Of a stretch of DNA of 64,000 nucleotides, positions 10,393 to 18,437 are shown piece after piece (the first letter of the stretch is position 1; each line of letters opens with the position of its first letter). The position numbers were made by a program, and so were the translations under genes. The stretch covers positions 372,001 to 436,000 of the forward strand of contig CAVWJJ010000001.1 of NCBI GenBank assembly GCA_963755395.1. The letters are read 5' to 3'. The notes beneath the pieces are model-generated. The model was given only the letters and a program-made list of their open reading frames with translations. It searched no databases and was not told the origin of the DNA. The DNA is from DAHVFK01 sp963755395. Its GTDB lineage: Bacteria > Pseudomonadota > Gammaproteobacteria > Burkholderiales > SG8-39.

Positions 10393-11909
10393 GGCGCGCT
10401 CCATCGCGCCAGTGCCGACTCGGCCGCGGTGACATCAGAAAACGGCAGGCGCTCGCCGCGCACTTCCTGATAGCTCTCGTGCCCTTTGCCGGCGATCAGG
10501 ACCACATCGGCGGCGGCGGCGGAGCCAATCGCGCGCGCGATCGCCGCCGCGCGGTCGGGCTCCAGCTCGTGCGCGGCGGTGACGCCGGCGCGGACCGCAG
10601 CGAGGATCGCCTGCGGATCCTCGCTGCGTGGGTTGTCGGAGGTCAGCAACAGGCGGTCGGCGAGCCGCGAGGCGACCTCGCCCATCAGCGGCCGCTTGGC
10701 CGGATCGCGGTCGCCGCCGGCTCCGAACACTGCCACCAGCGCGCCGCCGCGGGCATCGGCGACCGGCCGCAGCGCCTGCAGCACCTTTTCCAGCGCGTCC
10801 GGAGTGTGCGCGTAGTCGACTACCACCAGCGGCTTGCCGGCGCCCGTGATCCGTTGCATGCGCCCCGCCACCGGCGGCAGCGCGCCGAGCAGGCCGGTCG
10901 CGCGCTCGAAGGCGACGCCGTAGGCGAGCAGGCAACCGAGCACCCCAAGCGCGTTCGATACGTTGAAGCGGCCGAGCTGGTTGATCCGCACCTCGGCCTC
11001 GCCCCAGCTCGAGGAGAGCGCGACGCGCATCGCATCGTCCTCGGCCGCAATCTCACGCGCCACGACATAGTCCGTAACGCAGCCCGGTGCCAGCGCCTCC
11101 AGCGAGAGCGCGTAGCCGATGGTGCGCAGGCCGCGTGGAGCGAGCCGCCGCGCGAGCTGCACGCCCAGGAAGTCGTCCAGGTTGAGGACTGCCGCCTGCA
11201 GGCCCGGTGTATCGAACAGCCGCGCCTTGGTCTCCGCGTAGGCCTCCATCGTGCCGTGGTAGTCAAGATGGTCGTGCGACAGGTTGGTGAACAGGCCGCA
11301 ATCGAACTGAACGCCGTTCACGCGCCCCTGGGCGAGGCCGTGCGACGACACTTCCATTGCCGCGGCGCTGGCGCCCTGGCGCTTCATCACCGCCAGCAGG
11401 CGGTGCAGCTCGAGTGCGTCCGGAGTAGTGTTACCGGCGGCCGAGAGCGCTTGCGGAAAGCCGCTGCCGAGCGTCCCGATCACGCCCGCGCGCACGCCCT
11501 GCATGGCCAGCAGGGCCGCGATCCATTGCGTGCACGAGGTCTTGCCGTTGGTCCCCGTAACGCCGCAGATCCACATCGACTCCGACGGGCGGCCGTAGAA
11601 CTCATGCGCAAGTTCGCCCGCCTGGCGCTTGAGACCGCTCACGCCGACGTTCGGCACGCGCCAGGCCGAGTCCCAGGCGAAGTCCTGCGCTTCCCAGACG
11701 ACCGCTGCCGCGCCGCGCCGAATTGCGTCCGGGATGTAGCGACGGCCGTCCGACACCTCGCCCGGATAGGCGAAGAACGCGACGCCCGGCGCGCAATTGC
11801 GGCTGTCCGAGGCGAGCCGCTCGATCATCGTGCCCTGTTCGGCGAGTCGCCCGAGCACGTCGACTGACTTAGCGCCCACCTGTCCGCCCAGCACCCGTTG
11901 CGCTGCCAA
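10389..11909 (-). CDS. murE: UDP-N-acetylmuramoyl-tripeptide synthase MurE (meso-diaminopimelate type)
   Basis: MurE adds the third stem-peptide residue. Visible features are the uridine-binding start IERLASDSRNCAPGVAFFAYPG, the ATP loop VTGTNGKTSCTQW, the substrate region GNTTPDALELHRLL, the Mur-ligase Lys/His region FTNLSHDHLDYHGTMEAY, and DNPRSEDP. The DNPR motif is the mark of enzymes using meso-diaminopimelate rather than lysine, as expected for a Gram-negative. The frame is intact (506 codons). The assigned start is a TTG at 11907-11909; an in-frame GTG nearby is also possible because no strong ribosome site is seen. Confidence 0.93.
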   Translation of the reverse strand: MAAQRVLGGQVGAKSVDVLGRLAEQGTMIERLASDSRNCAPGVAFFAYPGEVSDGRRYIPDAIRRGAAAVVWEAQDFAWDSAWRVPNVGVSGLKRQAGELAHEFYGRPSESMWICGVTGTNGKTSCTQWIAALLAMQGVRAGVIGTLGSGFPQALSAAGNTTPDALELHRLLAVMKRQGASAAAMEVSSHGLAQGRVNGVQFDCGLFTNLSHDHLDYHGTMEAYAETKARLFDTPGLQAAVLNLDDFLGVQLARRLAPRGLRTIGYALSLEALAPGCVTDYVVAREIAAEDDAMRVALSSSWGEAEVRINQLGRFNVSNALGVLGCLLAYGVAFERATGLLGALPPVAGRMQRITGAGKPLVVVDYAHTPDALEKVLQALRPVADARGGALVAVFGAGGDRDPAKRPLMGEVASRLADRLLLTSDNPRSEDPQAILAAVRAGVTAAHELEPDRAAAIARAIGSAAAADVVLIAGKGHESYQEVRGERLPFSDVTAAESALARWSAP

Positions 11910-11943
11910 ACCACCGCGACCAAAGCGAGGACCAGATCGCGAA

Positions 11944-13671
11944 TCACGTTCCCTCCCTTGCGTCGTCGCTACCGCTCGGCGGCTCGAGCGGCTCGAGCGG
12001 CGCGTCGTGCGGCACGTTGAGCAGGCGCAGGGCGCCCTGCATCACCTGCGCGAACACGGGCGCGGCCACCAGGCCGCCGTAGTATTCGCTGCCCGCGGGC
12101 TGATCGATCATCACCGCGATTACCAAGCGTGGCGCCGACGCGGGCGCGAAACCCACGAACGAAGCGATGTACTTGTCCGGTGCGTAGCCGCCGTCTTCCT
12201 GCTTGTGCGCGGTTCCGGTCTTGCCGGCGACGCGCCAGCCGACAATTCGCGCGCGTGGCCCCGTGCCGCCCGGCTGCACCGCGAGCTCGAGCATGTCGCG
12301 GATTTCGTGCGCGGTGCTGGCTGAGATCACGCGCACCCCCTGCACAGGAGTGTCGGTGCGAACCAGCGTCAGCGGAACCAGTACGCCGTCGCGCGCGAAT
12401 ATGGTGTAGGCGTGCGCCAGCTGCAGCAGGCTGACCGAGATGCCATGGCCATAGGCCATCGTCGCCTGCTCGATCGGACGCCAGGTCTGCCACGGCCGCA
12501 CCTTGCCGCTCGCTTCGCCCGGGAATTGAAGCTGCGGCGGCGCGCCGAACCCCACCCGCTCGAACATCTTCCACATCTGCTCGCGCGGAAGCTCGAGCGC
12601 GATCTTCGCCGCGCCGACGTTGGATGAGACCTGGATCACCTGCGCGACGCTCAGCACCGACTCGGGATGCGCATCGTGAATCGTGTAGCGACCGATCGTG
12701 AGCCTGCCCGGTGCGGTCTGGATCCTGGTCGTCGGCGCGATGCGGTGCTGCTCGAGCGCCACCGCGATCGTAAACGGCTTGAGAGTCGAGCCGGGCTCGA
12801 AGCTATCGGTGATCGCGCGGTTGCGAAGCTGAGCGCCGTTCAAGTGCGTGCGGTTGTTCGGGTTGTACGAGGGAACGTTGGCGAGCGCCAGGATCTCGCC
12901 TGTGCGCACATCGATGGCCACGATCGCGCCGGCCTTGGCGCCGTGGGCTGCGACTGCGCTTTTCAGCGCGCCGTAGGCAAGGCTCTGGATCTTGCTGTCG
13001 ATCGACAGGGTCAGGTCGTGGCCGTCCTGCGCGGCGCGGATCGATTCGACGTCCTCGACGATGCGCCCGAGGCGATCCTTGATCACCCGCCGGCTGCCGG
13101 GCCGCCCGCCGAGGCTCGACTGATGGGCAAGCTCGACGCCCTCCTGACCGGCGTCATCTACGCCTGTGAATCCGACTAGGTGAGCGGTCACTTCCCCGCC
13201 CGGATAGTAGCGTCTGTACTCGCTCTGTTGGTACACGCCGGGAATGTCGAGCGCCTCGACCTTGGCGGCGGTGTCGGGGGCGATCTGACGTTTCAAGTAG
13301 ACGAAATCGTGCGAAGTCTCGTTCAGTTTCCTATCGAGCTCGCGCGCGTCGAGCCCCAGCAGCCCAGCGAGCCGCTTTTTCTGCGCGCGGCTCGCTTTGA
13401 CGTCTTCCGGGATCACCCAGATCGACTTGACCGGCGTCGACACCGCGAGCGCCTCGCCGTTACGGTCGAGGATGCGGCCGCGGGTGGCAGGCACCTCCAT
13501 CACGCGCGAGTAGCGCGCCTCTCCCTGCTCCTGCAGGAAGCCGGTCTTCATTGCCTGCAGGTAAACCGAGCGCCCGGCCAGCACCACGAACGCAAATACG
13601 AACGAGGCGAGCACGAAGCGCGCGCGCCACACCGGCAGGCGTACCAGCGCCGGTGCCGCCGCGAGGCTCAC
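11944..13671 (-). CDS. ftsI: Septal transpeptidase FtsI (penicillin-binding protein 3)
   Basis: FtsI crosslinks septal peptidoglycan and pairs with FtsW. The protein has about 575 residues. It has one N-terminal membrane segment (FVLASFVFAFVVLAGRSVYL), a pedestal domain starting VMEVPATRGRILDRNGEALA, and a transpeptidase domain with the three class B motifs: SxxK in EPGSTLKPF, SxN in VSSNVGAAK and KTG in VAGKTGTAHK. The start is a GTG at 13669-13671 overlapping the ftsL stop (GTGA). The frame stays open far upstream into rsmH, but that extension has no FtsI character. Confidence 0.93.
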   Translation of the reverse strand: MSLAAAPALVRLPVWRARFVLASFVFAFVVLAGRSVYLQAMKTGFLQEQGEARYSRVMEVPATRGRILDRNGEALAVSTPVKSIWVIPEDVKASRAQKKRLAGLLGLDARELDRKLNETSHDFVYLKRQIAPDTAAKVEALDIPGVYQQSEYRRYYPGGEVTAHLVGFTGVDDAGQEGVELAHQSSLGGRPGSRRVIKDRLGRIVEDVESIRAAQDGHDLTLSIDSKIQSLAYGALKSAVAAHGAKAGAIVAIDVRTGEILALANVPSYNPNNRTHLNGAQLRNRAITDSFEPGSTLKPFTIAVALEQHRIAPTTRIQTAPGRLTIGRYTIHDAHPESVLSVAQVIQVSSNVGAAKIALELPREQMWKMFERVGFGAPPQLQFPGEASGKVRPWQTWRPIEQATMAYGHGISVSLLQLAHAYTIFARDGVLVPLTLVRTDTPVQGVRVISASTAHEIRDMLELAVQPGGTGPRARIVGWRVAGKTGTAHKQEDGGYAPDKYIASFVGFAPASAPRLVIAVMIDQPAGSEYYGGLVAAPVFAQVMQGALRLLNVPHDAPLEPLEPPSGSDDAREGT

Positions 13672-13946
13672 GGCTTGGCCTCCGCAGGGATCGTGACCAC
13701 GATGACGCGGTGAGGGTCGGGCACGTGCATCCCGAGCTTGTCGACGGCGATTTTGCTTACGCGTGCGTGCAGGCCCCATGTGCTCGCCTCGAGCTGCAGC
13801 TGGCCGTAGACGACGTCCAGCTGGCGCTCGCGCTGCTGCCCGCGGTCTAGATCCGAGAACAGCTTGCGCGCCCTGTGCTGCGAGGTGACGAGCCCGAGCG
13901 CGCAGACGACGAGAACCAGGAGGAGGAGAAGGTTCAGCTTCGCCAC
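13668..13946 (-). CDS. ftsL: Cell division protein FtsL
   Basis: This is a 92-residue bitopic protein of the FtsQLB divisome subcomplex. It has a short N-terminus (MAKLN), a leucine-rich membrane segment (LLLLLVLVVCALGLVTS) and a periplasmic coiled coil (LDRGQQRERQLDVVYGQLQLE). Size, order and position between rsmH and ftsI are diagnostic although the sequence itself is weakly conserved. Its start overlaps the rsmH end by 13 bases. Confidence 0.9.
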   Translation of the reverse strand: MAKLNLLLLLVLVVCALGLVTSQHRARKLFSDLDRGQQRERQLDVVYGQLQLEASTWGLHARVSKIAVDKLGMHVPDPHRVIVVTIPAEAKP

Positions 13947-14917
13947 GCGTCGGGCTCGATTCGGTGAAGGAGCGTCGGGTCGAGAGGCGCGCCCGTGCGC
14001 TCGGCGACGCGCAGCGTTGCGCTGCGCGCACGCGGATTCGCCGCGATTTCGGCGGCCGAGGCGCGGATGGCACGGCCGACGATCTTGAGCGGCATTTGTG
14101 GCAATTCACTGGCGCGCAGGGGCAAATCCCGCGGCAGATCGGGGTAGGACGCGGCGCGCATGAAGCGCTTGACGATGCGATCCTCGAGCGAATGGAAGCT
14201 GATCACCGCCAGCCGCCCCCCGGGGGTCAGATGCGCAAGGGCCTGCGGCAGCGTCAGCGACACTTCCTGAAGCTCCCGATTGACGAGAATCCGTATAGCT
14301 TGAAAGGTGCGCGTCGCCGGATCCTGGCCCGGCTCCCGTGTGCGGACCGCCGCACCCACGATATTGGCAAGTTGCTTGGTGCGGACGATGGGCTCGCGTT
14401 CGCGAGCAGCAACAAGCGCCTTTGCAATCTGTTTAGCAAACCGTTCTTCGCCATAGTCCCGTATCCCCTCCCTAATTTGCCGCTCGGTAGCGGTTGCAAG
14501 CCACTGCGCCGCGGTTTGCCCGCGGCTGGTATCCATGCGCATATCGAGCGGGCCGTCGGCGCGGAAGGAGAACCCGCGCTCCGCATCGTCTAGCTGCGGC
14601 GACGACACGCCGAGGTCGAACAGCATTCCGTTCGCCAACGGCACGCCGGCCGCCTCGAGCACTGCAGCCAGCTCGCTCATGGGCGAGTGCCAGACCTGGA
14701 ATCTGGGATCCGCGATCGCGCTCGCCGCGGCGACTGCCTGCGGATCGCGATCGATCGCGATCAGGCGCCCGCCGCGCCCCAGCCGCTCGAGAATCGCGCG
14801 GCTGTGGCCGCCGCGGCCGAAGGTTCCGTCCACGTAGGTACCGTCCGAGCGCACTGCGAGCGCCTCGATGGCCTCGGAGAGGAGAACGGCGCGATGCGTG
14901 AGCGTCTGGGCGCCCAT
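13934..14917 (-). CDS. rsmH: 16S rRNA (cytosine1402-N4)-methyltransferase RsmH
   Basis: RsmH (MraW) methylates N4 of C1402 of 16S rRNA using S-adenosylmethionine. The 327 residues contain the start HRAVLLSEAIEAL, the SAM-binding YVDGTFGRGGHSRAIL, FDLGVSSPQLDDAERGFSF, and the C-terminal GGRLAVISFHSLEDRIVKRF, all signature segments of the family. It is the second gene of the dcw operon, 15 bases after mraZ. Confidence 0.95.
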   Translation of the reverse strand: MGAQTLTHRAVLLSEAIEALAVRSDGTYVDGTFGRGGHSRAILERLGRGGRLIAIDRDPQAVAAASAIADPRFQVWHSPMSELAAVLEAAGVPLANGMLFDLGVSSPQLDDAERGFSFRADGPLDMRMDTSRGQTAAQWLATATERQIREGIRDYGEERFAKQIAKALVAAREREPIVRTKQLANIVGAAVRTREPGQDPATRTFQAIRILVNRELQEVSLTLPQALAHLTPGGRLAVISFHSLEDRIVKRFMRAASYPDLPRDLPLRASELPQMPLKIVGRAIRASAAEIAANPRARSATLRVAERTGAPLDPTLLHRIEPDAWRS

Positions 14918-14932
14918 CGTTCGCTCCCGCCG

Positions 14933-15382
14933 TCACAGCGAGAAGTCCTCCATGCCGGGCGGCGGCGCACCCGTACCGGAGAGGGCGCTGGCGAGCTTTG
15001 CGCTCCACACGCCGTTGTCCCAGAGCTCGAAATAGGCGCCCTGGCCCACCATCATCGCTTCGCGTTCGAGCTTGGCATGCAGCCGCAGCGCCGCCGGCAG
15101 CAGCACGCGGCCCGATCCGTCGGGCGCAACGTGCTCTTCCATGCCGAGCAGCAGGCGCTTCCACCAGCTCGCCTGCGGATTGAAGCTCGGGAAGGTCTCG
15201 ACTTTGGCGCGCACCGGTTCCCACGCCGACTCGGGGTAGATCAGCACGCAACCGTCAGGGTGCGCGGTGAGTACCAGCGCGCTGGCGCCTTCGAGCAGCG
15301 CCTCGCGATGGCGCGTCGGTATGGCCAGGCGGCCCTTCGCGTCCAGCGTGATGACGGTTGCCCCGTGAAATGTCCCACCCAT
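14933..15382 (-). CDS. mraZ: Transcriptional regulator MraZ
   Basis: MraZ is a ring-forming DNA-binding protein of the AbrB-like double-split beta-barrel type that represses its own dcw operon. The 149 residues from the ATG at 15380-15382 show two MraZ repeats: GATVITLDAKGRLAIPTRHR and APDGSGRVLLPAALR. The frame extends 16 codons further upstream, but the family starts here (MGGTFHGA). Three direct repeats of the kind MraZ binds lie 47-76 bases upstream. Confidence 0.93.
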   Translation of the reverse strand: MGGTFHGATVITLDAKGRLAIPTRHREALLEGASALVLTAHPDGCVLIYPESAWEPVRAKVETFPSFNPQASWWKRLLLGMEEHVAPDGSGRVLLPAALRLHAKLEREAMMVGQGAYFELWDNGVWSAKLASALSGTGAPPPGMEDFSL

Positions 15383-15428
15383 GGCCCGTTTTTCCCCGGC
15401 GAAGTGCGAGCGAAGCGCCAAACTCCGC

Positions 15429-15458
15429 AATTCACCACTTTTTTCTACGTTTTCCCAC
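15429..15458 (-). promoter_or_regulatory. Putative MraZ operator, three 10-bp direct repeats
   Basis: Read on the minus strand, three consecutive 10-mers are GTGGGAAAAC, GTAGAAAAAA and GTGGTGAATT. MraZ in other bacteria binds short G-rich boxes (TGGG type) repeated every 10 bases upstream of mraZ, so phase and place match. The middle copy is degenerate. The first copy touches the -10 element, which fits autorepression. Confidence 0.65.
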
Positions 15459-15485
15459 TGTAGGGGAAACGAATGGGCAGGTCAA
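15457..15485 (-). promoter_or_regulatory. Sigma70-type promoter of the dcw operon (PmraZ)
   Basis: On the minus strand TTGACC (15480-15485) and TACAGT (15457-15462) are separated by 17 bases, close to the -35/-10 consensus. It lies about 75 bases upstream of the mraZ start, and the -10 box abuts the first MraZ-type repeat. Beyond it, about 15500-15620 is an AT-rich stretch unlike the rest of the window; it may also serve the divergent acyl-CoA ligase gene, but I could not pick a convincing promoter there. Confidence 0.65.
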
Positions 15486-15664
15486 GCACTTGGTAGGGGA
15501 TTTTTCTTGATGGGACAAAGACTTAGAGCAAAAATACAATACGAAATCTAGAAGTTAAATATCTTTGTAATTCATATGGTTATAAATCCGACTAGAAGTG
15601 ACTTCTTAGGAACAAGAGACGGCATCGGACGTTCAGGCGGCGCCGTGCTACCTTGCGCGGCGAT

Positions 15665-17266
15665 ATGCAATCGCCGCTTACCGTCCTGCAGCGCTATCCC
15701 GTGCACGACTCCACGCTCGGCGGCCTGCTCGCCAGCCGGGCGCGCCATAATGCGACGCGCAGCATGCTGTGTTACGAGGGACAGGAAATCAGCTACGCCG
15801 AATTCGCGCGGCGCGTCGAGGCCGCGGCGCGGGCGCTCGCGGCGCGCGGGATCGGCACGCGCGACCGCGTCGGCGTCATGGCTACCAACAGCGCCGATTA
15901 CGTCGTACTCTTGTTCGCGCTCGCGCGCCTGGGCGCGATCCTGGTGCCGGTCAATCCCGAGTTCGGACCGGAGGAAGCGCGCTACATCCTGCAGCACGCC
16001 GGCGTGCGGGCGATCGCCGCTGTGCCCTCGGCGCTCGGTACCGCGCGCGCGGCCGCGCGGCCGCTCGAACCCGCGGCCTGGTTCTTCATGCTCGAAGGAG
16101 AAAGCGAGGGCGTGCCGCGCTTCGGCGACCTGATCGCCGAAGCGCCCCTGCGCGCGCTGCCGAGCAGGCCATTGCCCGACGCGACCTGCTTGATGCTCTA
16201 CACCTCTGGCACCACCGGCTTTCCCAAAGGCGTGATGCACAGCCAGAGCAGCTTCGTCATGGCGGGCGAAGGCTTCCTCGCCCGGATGTGGCTGCAACCC
16301 GACGACCGCCTGATGTGCATCCTGCCCATGTTCCACATCAACGCGCTGTTCTATTCGCTCGCCGGCGCGATTGCCGCCGGCGCGAGCCTGGTGGTGGTGC
16401 CCAAGTTCTCCGCCTCCCAGTTCTGGAAGATCGCCGCCGCGAGCGGCGCCACGCAAGTCAACATCATCGCCGCGGTAGGCAATATCCTCGCGCGCCGCCC
16501 GCGCAATGAGTTCGTCTCGGGACACCGGCTGCGCGTCGTCTACGGCGCGCCGATCACCCCTGATCTCGAGCGCGTCTTCCGCGAGGAGTTCGGCGTGCCG
16601 ATGCTGATCGAGGGCTACGGCATGACCGAGATTCCGGGCGCATGCAACAACCCGTACGACGGCGAGAAGCGGCCGTTAAGCATGGGCAAGGCGGCGACTC
16701 ACCCGGATCCGCGGGTGAAGTTCGCCGAATTGCGCATCGTCGACGACGAGGGTCGCGACCTGCCCGATGGGGCGGAGGGCGAGCTGTGGGTGCGCACGCC
16801 GATCCTGATGCAGGGTTACTACAAGGACCCCGAGCAGACCGCCGCCGCGATGCACGAGGGCTGGTTCGCCACCGGAGACCTGGTCAGGCGCGACGCGGAC
16901 GGCTACTACTACTTCGTCGCGCGCAAGAAAGACATCATCCGCCGGCGCGGCGAGAACATTTCCGGCGCCGAGATCGACCGTGTCGCTGGAGACCACCCGG
17001 CAGTTGTTCAGTGCGCCGCGATTCCTGTGCCCTCCGAGCTGGGCGAGGACGAAATCCTGTTGGCGGTGGTGCGCAAGCCGGGCGCCGAGCTCAGCGCGCA
17101 GGAAATCGCGCGTTGGTGCGCACAGCGGCTCGCGCCGATCAAAGTGCCGCGCTATGTCGCCTTCGTCGACTCACTGCCGCAGACCGCGACTCACCGCGTC
17201 GCCAAATTCAAGTTGCGCGGAGACGATTCGCTTATCGCGCGCGCGACCGACCTGGCGAGCGGCTAA
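15665..17266 (+). CDS. AMP-forming acyl-CoA ligase (CaiC / fatty-acyl-CoA ligase type)
   Basis: A class I adenylate-forming enzyme of about 533 residues, which activates a carboxylic acid with ATP and joins it to CoA. The AMP-binding loop LMLYTSGTTGFPKG, the GYGMTEIPG motif, GELWVRTPILMQGYYKDPEQ and the hinge GWFATGDLVRRDADGYY are present. The C-terminal stretch where the family usually has T-x-T-G-K reads TATHRVAKFK, so the position of the adenylation lysine appears to be arginine. Substrate cannot be read from sequence; CoA-transferase and hydratase genes nearby suggest a catabolic role. The ATG at 15665 is preferred over a TTG 12 bases earlier. The 3' end overlaps the convergent dehydrogenase by 4 bases. 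Confidence 0.85.
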   Translation: MQSPLTVLQRYPVHDSTLGGLLASRARHNATRSMLCYEGQEISYAEFARRVEAAARALAARGIGTRDRVGVMATNSADYVVLLFALARLGAILVPVNPEFGPEEARYILQHAGVRAIAAVPSALGTARAAARPLEPAAWFFMLEGESEGVPRFGDLIAEAPLRALPSRPLPDATCLMLYTSGTTGFPKGVMHSQSSFVMAGEGFLARMWLQPDDRLMCILPMFHINALFYSLAGAIAAGASLVVVPKFSASQFWKIAAASGATQVNIIAAVGNILARRPRNEFVSGHRLRVVYGAPITPDLERVFREEFGVPMLIEGYGMTEIPGACNNPYDGEKRPLSMGKAATHPDPRVKFAELRIVDDEGRDLPDGAEGELWVRTPILMQGYYKDPEQTAAAMHEGWFATGDLVRRDADGYYYFVARKKDIIRRRGENISGAEIDRVAGDHPAVVQCAAIPVPSELGEDEILLAVVRKPGAELSAQEIARWCAQRLAPIKVPRYVAFVDSLPQTATHRVAKFKLRGDDSLIARATDLASG

Positions 17267-18339
17267 CCGCGCGCGGCGGCGTCAGTAGCCGCGGCGGCGA
17301 CACCGACCTTTTCGCCTGCGGCCAGAATGTCCTTCCAGGTAGTCGCATCGACCTCGATGCCGTCGCGGACGCGCTTTACGCGCGTCTCGCGCTCGGGGTC
17401 TCCCGCGATGCGCACCTTGTCGAATCCTGGCGCCGGCGGCGACTGCTTGACCCATTCGATGAACGCCGCCGCCTCGCCTTCGAAGAAATCCCCCGTTCCG
17501 AGCCGGGCTGGGTCGATCAGTATCGACAGCATGCCATTCAAGACGCGCTTCTTGCTGCGCTCGCCGGTGCGCTGCGTGCCGCCGCCCGAAAGCGCGCCGC
17601 CGAGCAGTTCGCAGGCAACCGCCAGACCGTAGCCCTTGTGCAGACCCATCGTGGTCAGCGCGCCGAGAGGCTCGATCACACCGTAGCGCGGATCGACGGT
17701 GGGCTTGCCCTTGTCGTTGATCAGCAGGCCGGGCGCCACCTTCACGCCCTTGTTGTGTGCGACGCGGATCTTGCCCTGTGCCACCGCGCTGGTCGCCATG
17801 TCGAGAATCATCGGCGGCTGCCTCGCAAGGGGGATGCCGATGGTGCAGGGATTGGTGCCGAAGCGCGCGTCGCTGCCGCCGAACGGCGCGACGATCGGGC
17901 GTGAGATCACGTTGACGAAGCTGATCGAAATCAGCCCTTGCGCCACCGCCTGCTCAGCCCACTGCCCGATGCGGCACAAGTGGTGCGCATTGGACAGCGT
18001 CATCACGCATACGCCGTGCTGCTTCGCGCGTGCGATCGCCATGTCGGTCGCCTCGAGGCCAATCACCTGGCCGTAGCCAGCCTGTCCGTCCAGCGCCAGC
18101 AGCGCGCCGCCGTCGAACCTGGTTTGCGGATGGCGGTTGGGCTGCAGCCCGCCTTCCTTCAGTGATTCAATGTAGCGCGGGATCATGCCCACGCCGTGCG
18201 AATCGTGCCCGCTCAGGTTCGCCATCACGAGATTGGAGGAAACGAGCTGCGCTTCGCGAGGCTCGCTGCCGCCGGCAGCGACGATGGCGGCGATCGTGCG
18301 CTCGAGCGCCCTGGCTTGGAAAACGTGGGATTCGGCCAT
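17263..18339 (-). CDS. Ldh2 (malate/L-lactate/ureidoglycolate) family NAD(P)-dependent 2-hydroxyacid dehydrogenase
   Basis: The 358 residues match the Ldh_2 fold family (AllD, ComC, Dpka type), which is unrelated to classical lactate dehydrogenase. Diagnostic segments are NLSGHDSHGVGMIPRYIESL near the N-terminus (catalytic His in SHG), LDGQAGYGQVIG, SNAHHLCRIG, FGTNPCTIGIP and DMATSAVAQGKI. It would interconvert a 2-hydroxy acid and a 2-oxo acid. It is divergent from the IlvD/Edd dehydratase gene, so it may share that regulation and serve the same sugar-acid or hydroxy-acid pathway. Substrate is not known. Confidence 0.85.
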   Translation of the reverse strand: MAESHVFQARALERTIAAIVAAGGSEPREAQLVSSNLVMANLSGHDSHGVGMIPRYIESLKEGGLQPNRHPQTRFDGGALLALDGQAGYGQVIGLEATDMAIARAKQHGVCVMTLSNAHHLCRIGQWAEQAVAQGLISISFVNVISRPIVAPFGGSDARFGTNPCTIGIPLARQPPMILDMATSAVAQGKIRVAHNKGVKVAPGLLINDKGKPTVDPRYGVIEPLGALTTMGLHKGYGLAVACELLGGALSGGGTQRTGERSKKRVLNGMLSILIDPARLGTGDFFEGEAAAFIEWVKQSPPAPGFDKVRIAGDPERETRVKRVRDGIEVDATTWKDILAAGEKVGVAAAATDAAARG

Positions 18340-18437
18340 GATGTCAGGTGATATGTGACACGGGGCGCAAAGTGTACCCCGGGGCAGCGCGCCCCGGAGG
18401 GGCGTGTTTAAAATGCCGAACAGAAGGAGACACCGCC

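Noticed and set aside
18340..18437. GC palindrome CCCCGGGG between the Ldh2 and dehydratase genes as an operator
   Set aside because: It is short and such GC palindromes are frequent in this DNA by chance; no regulator gene is adjacent.
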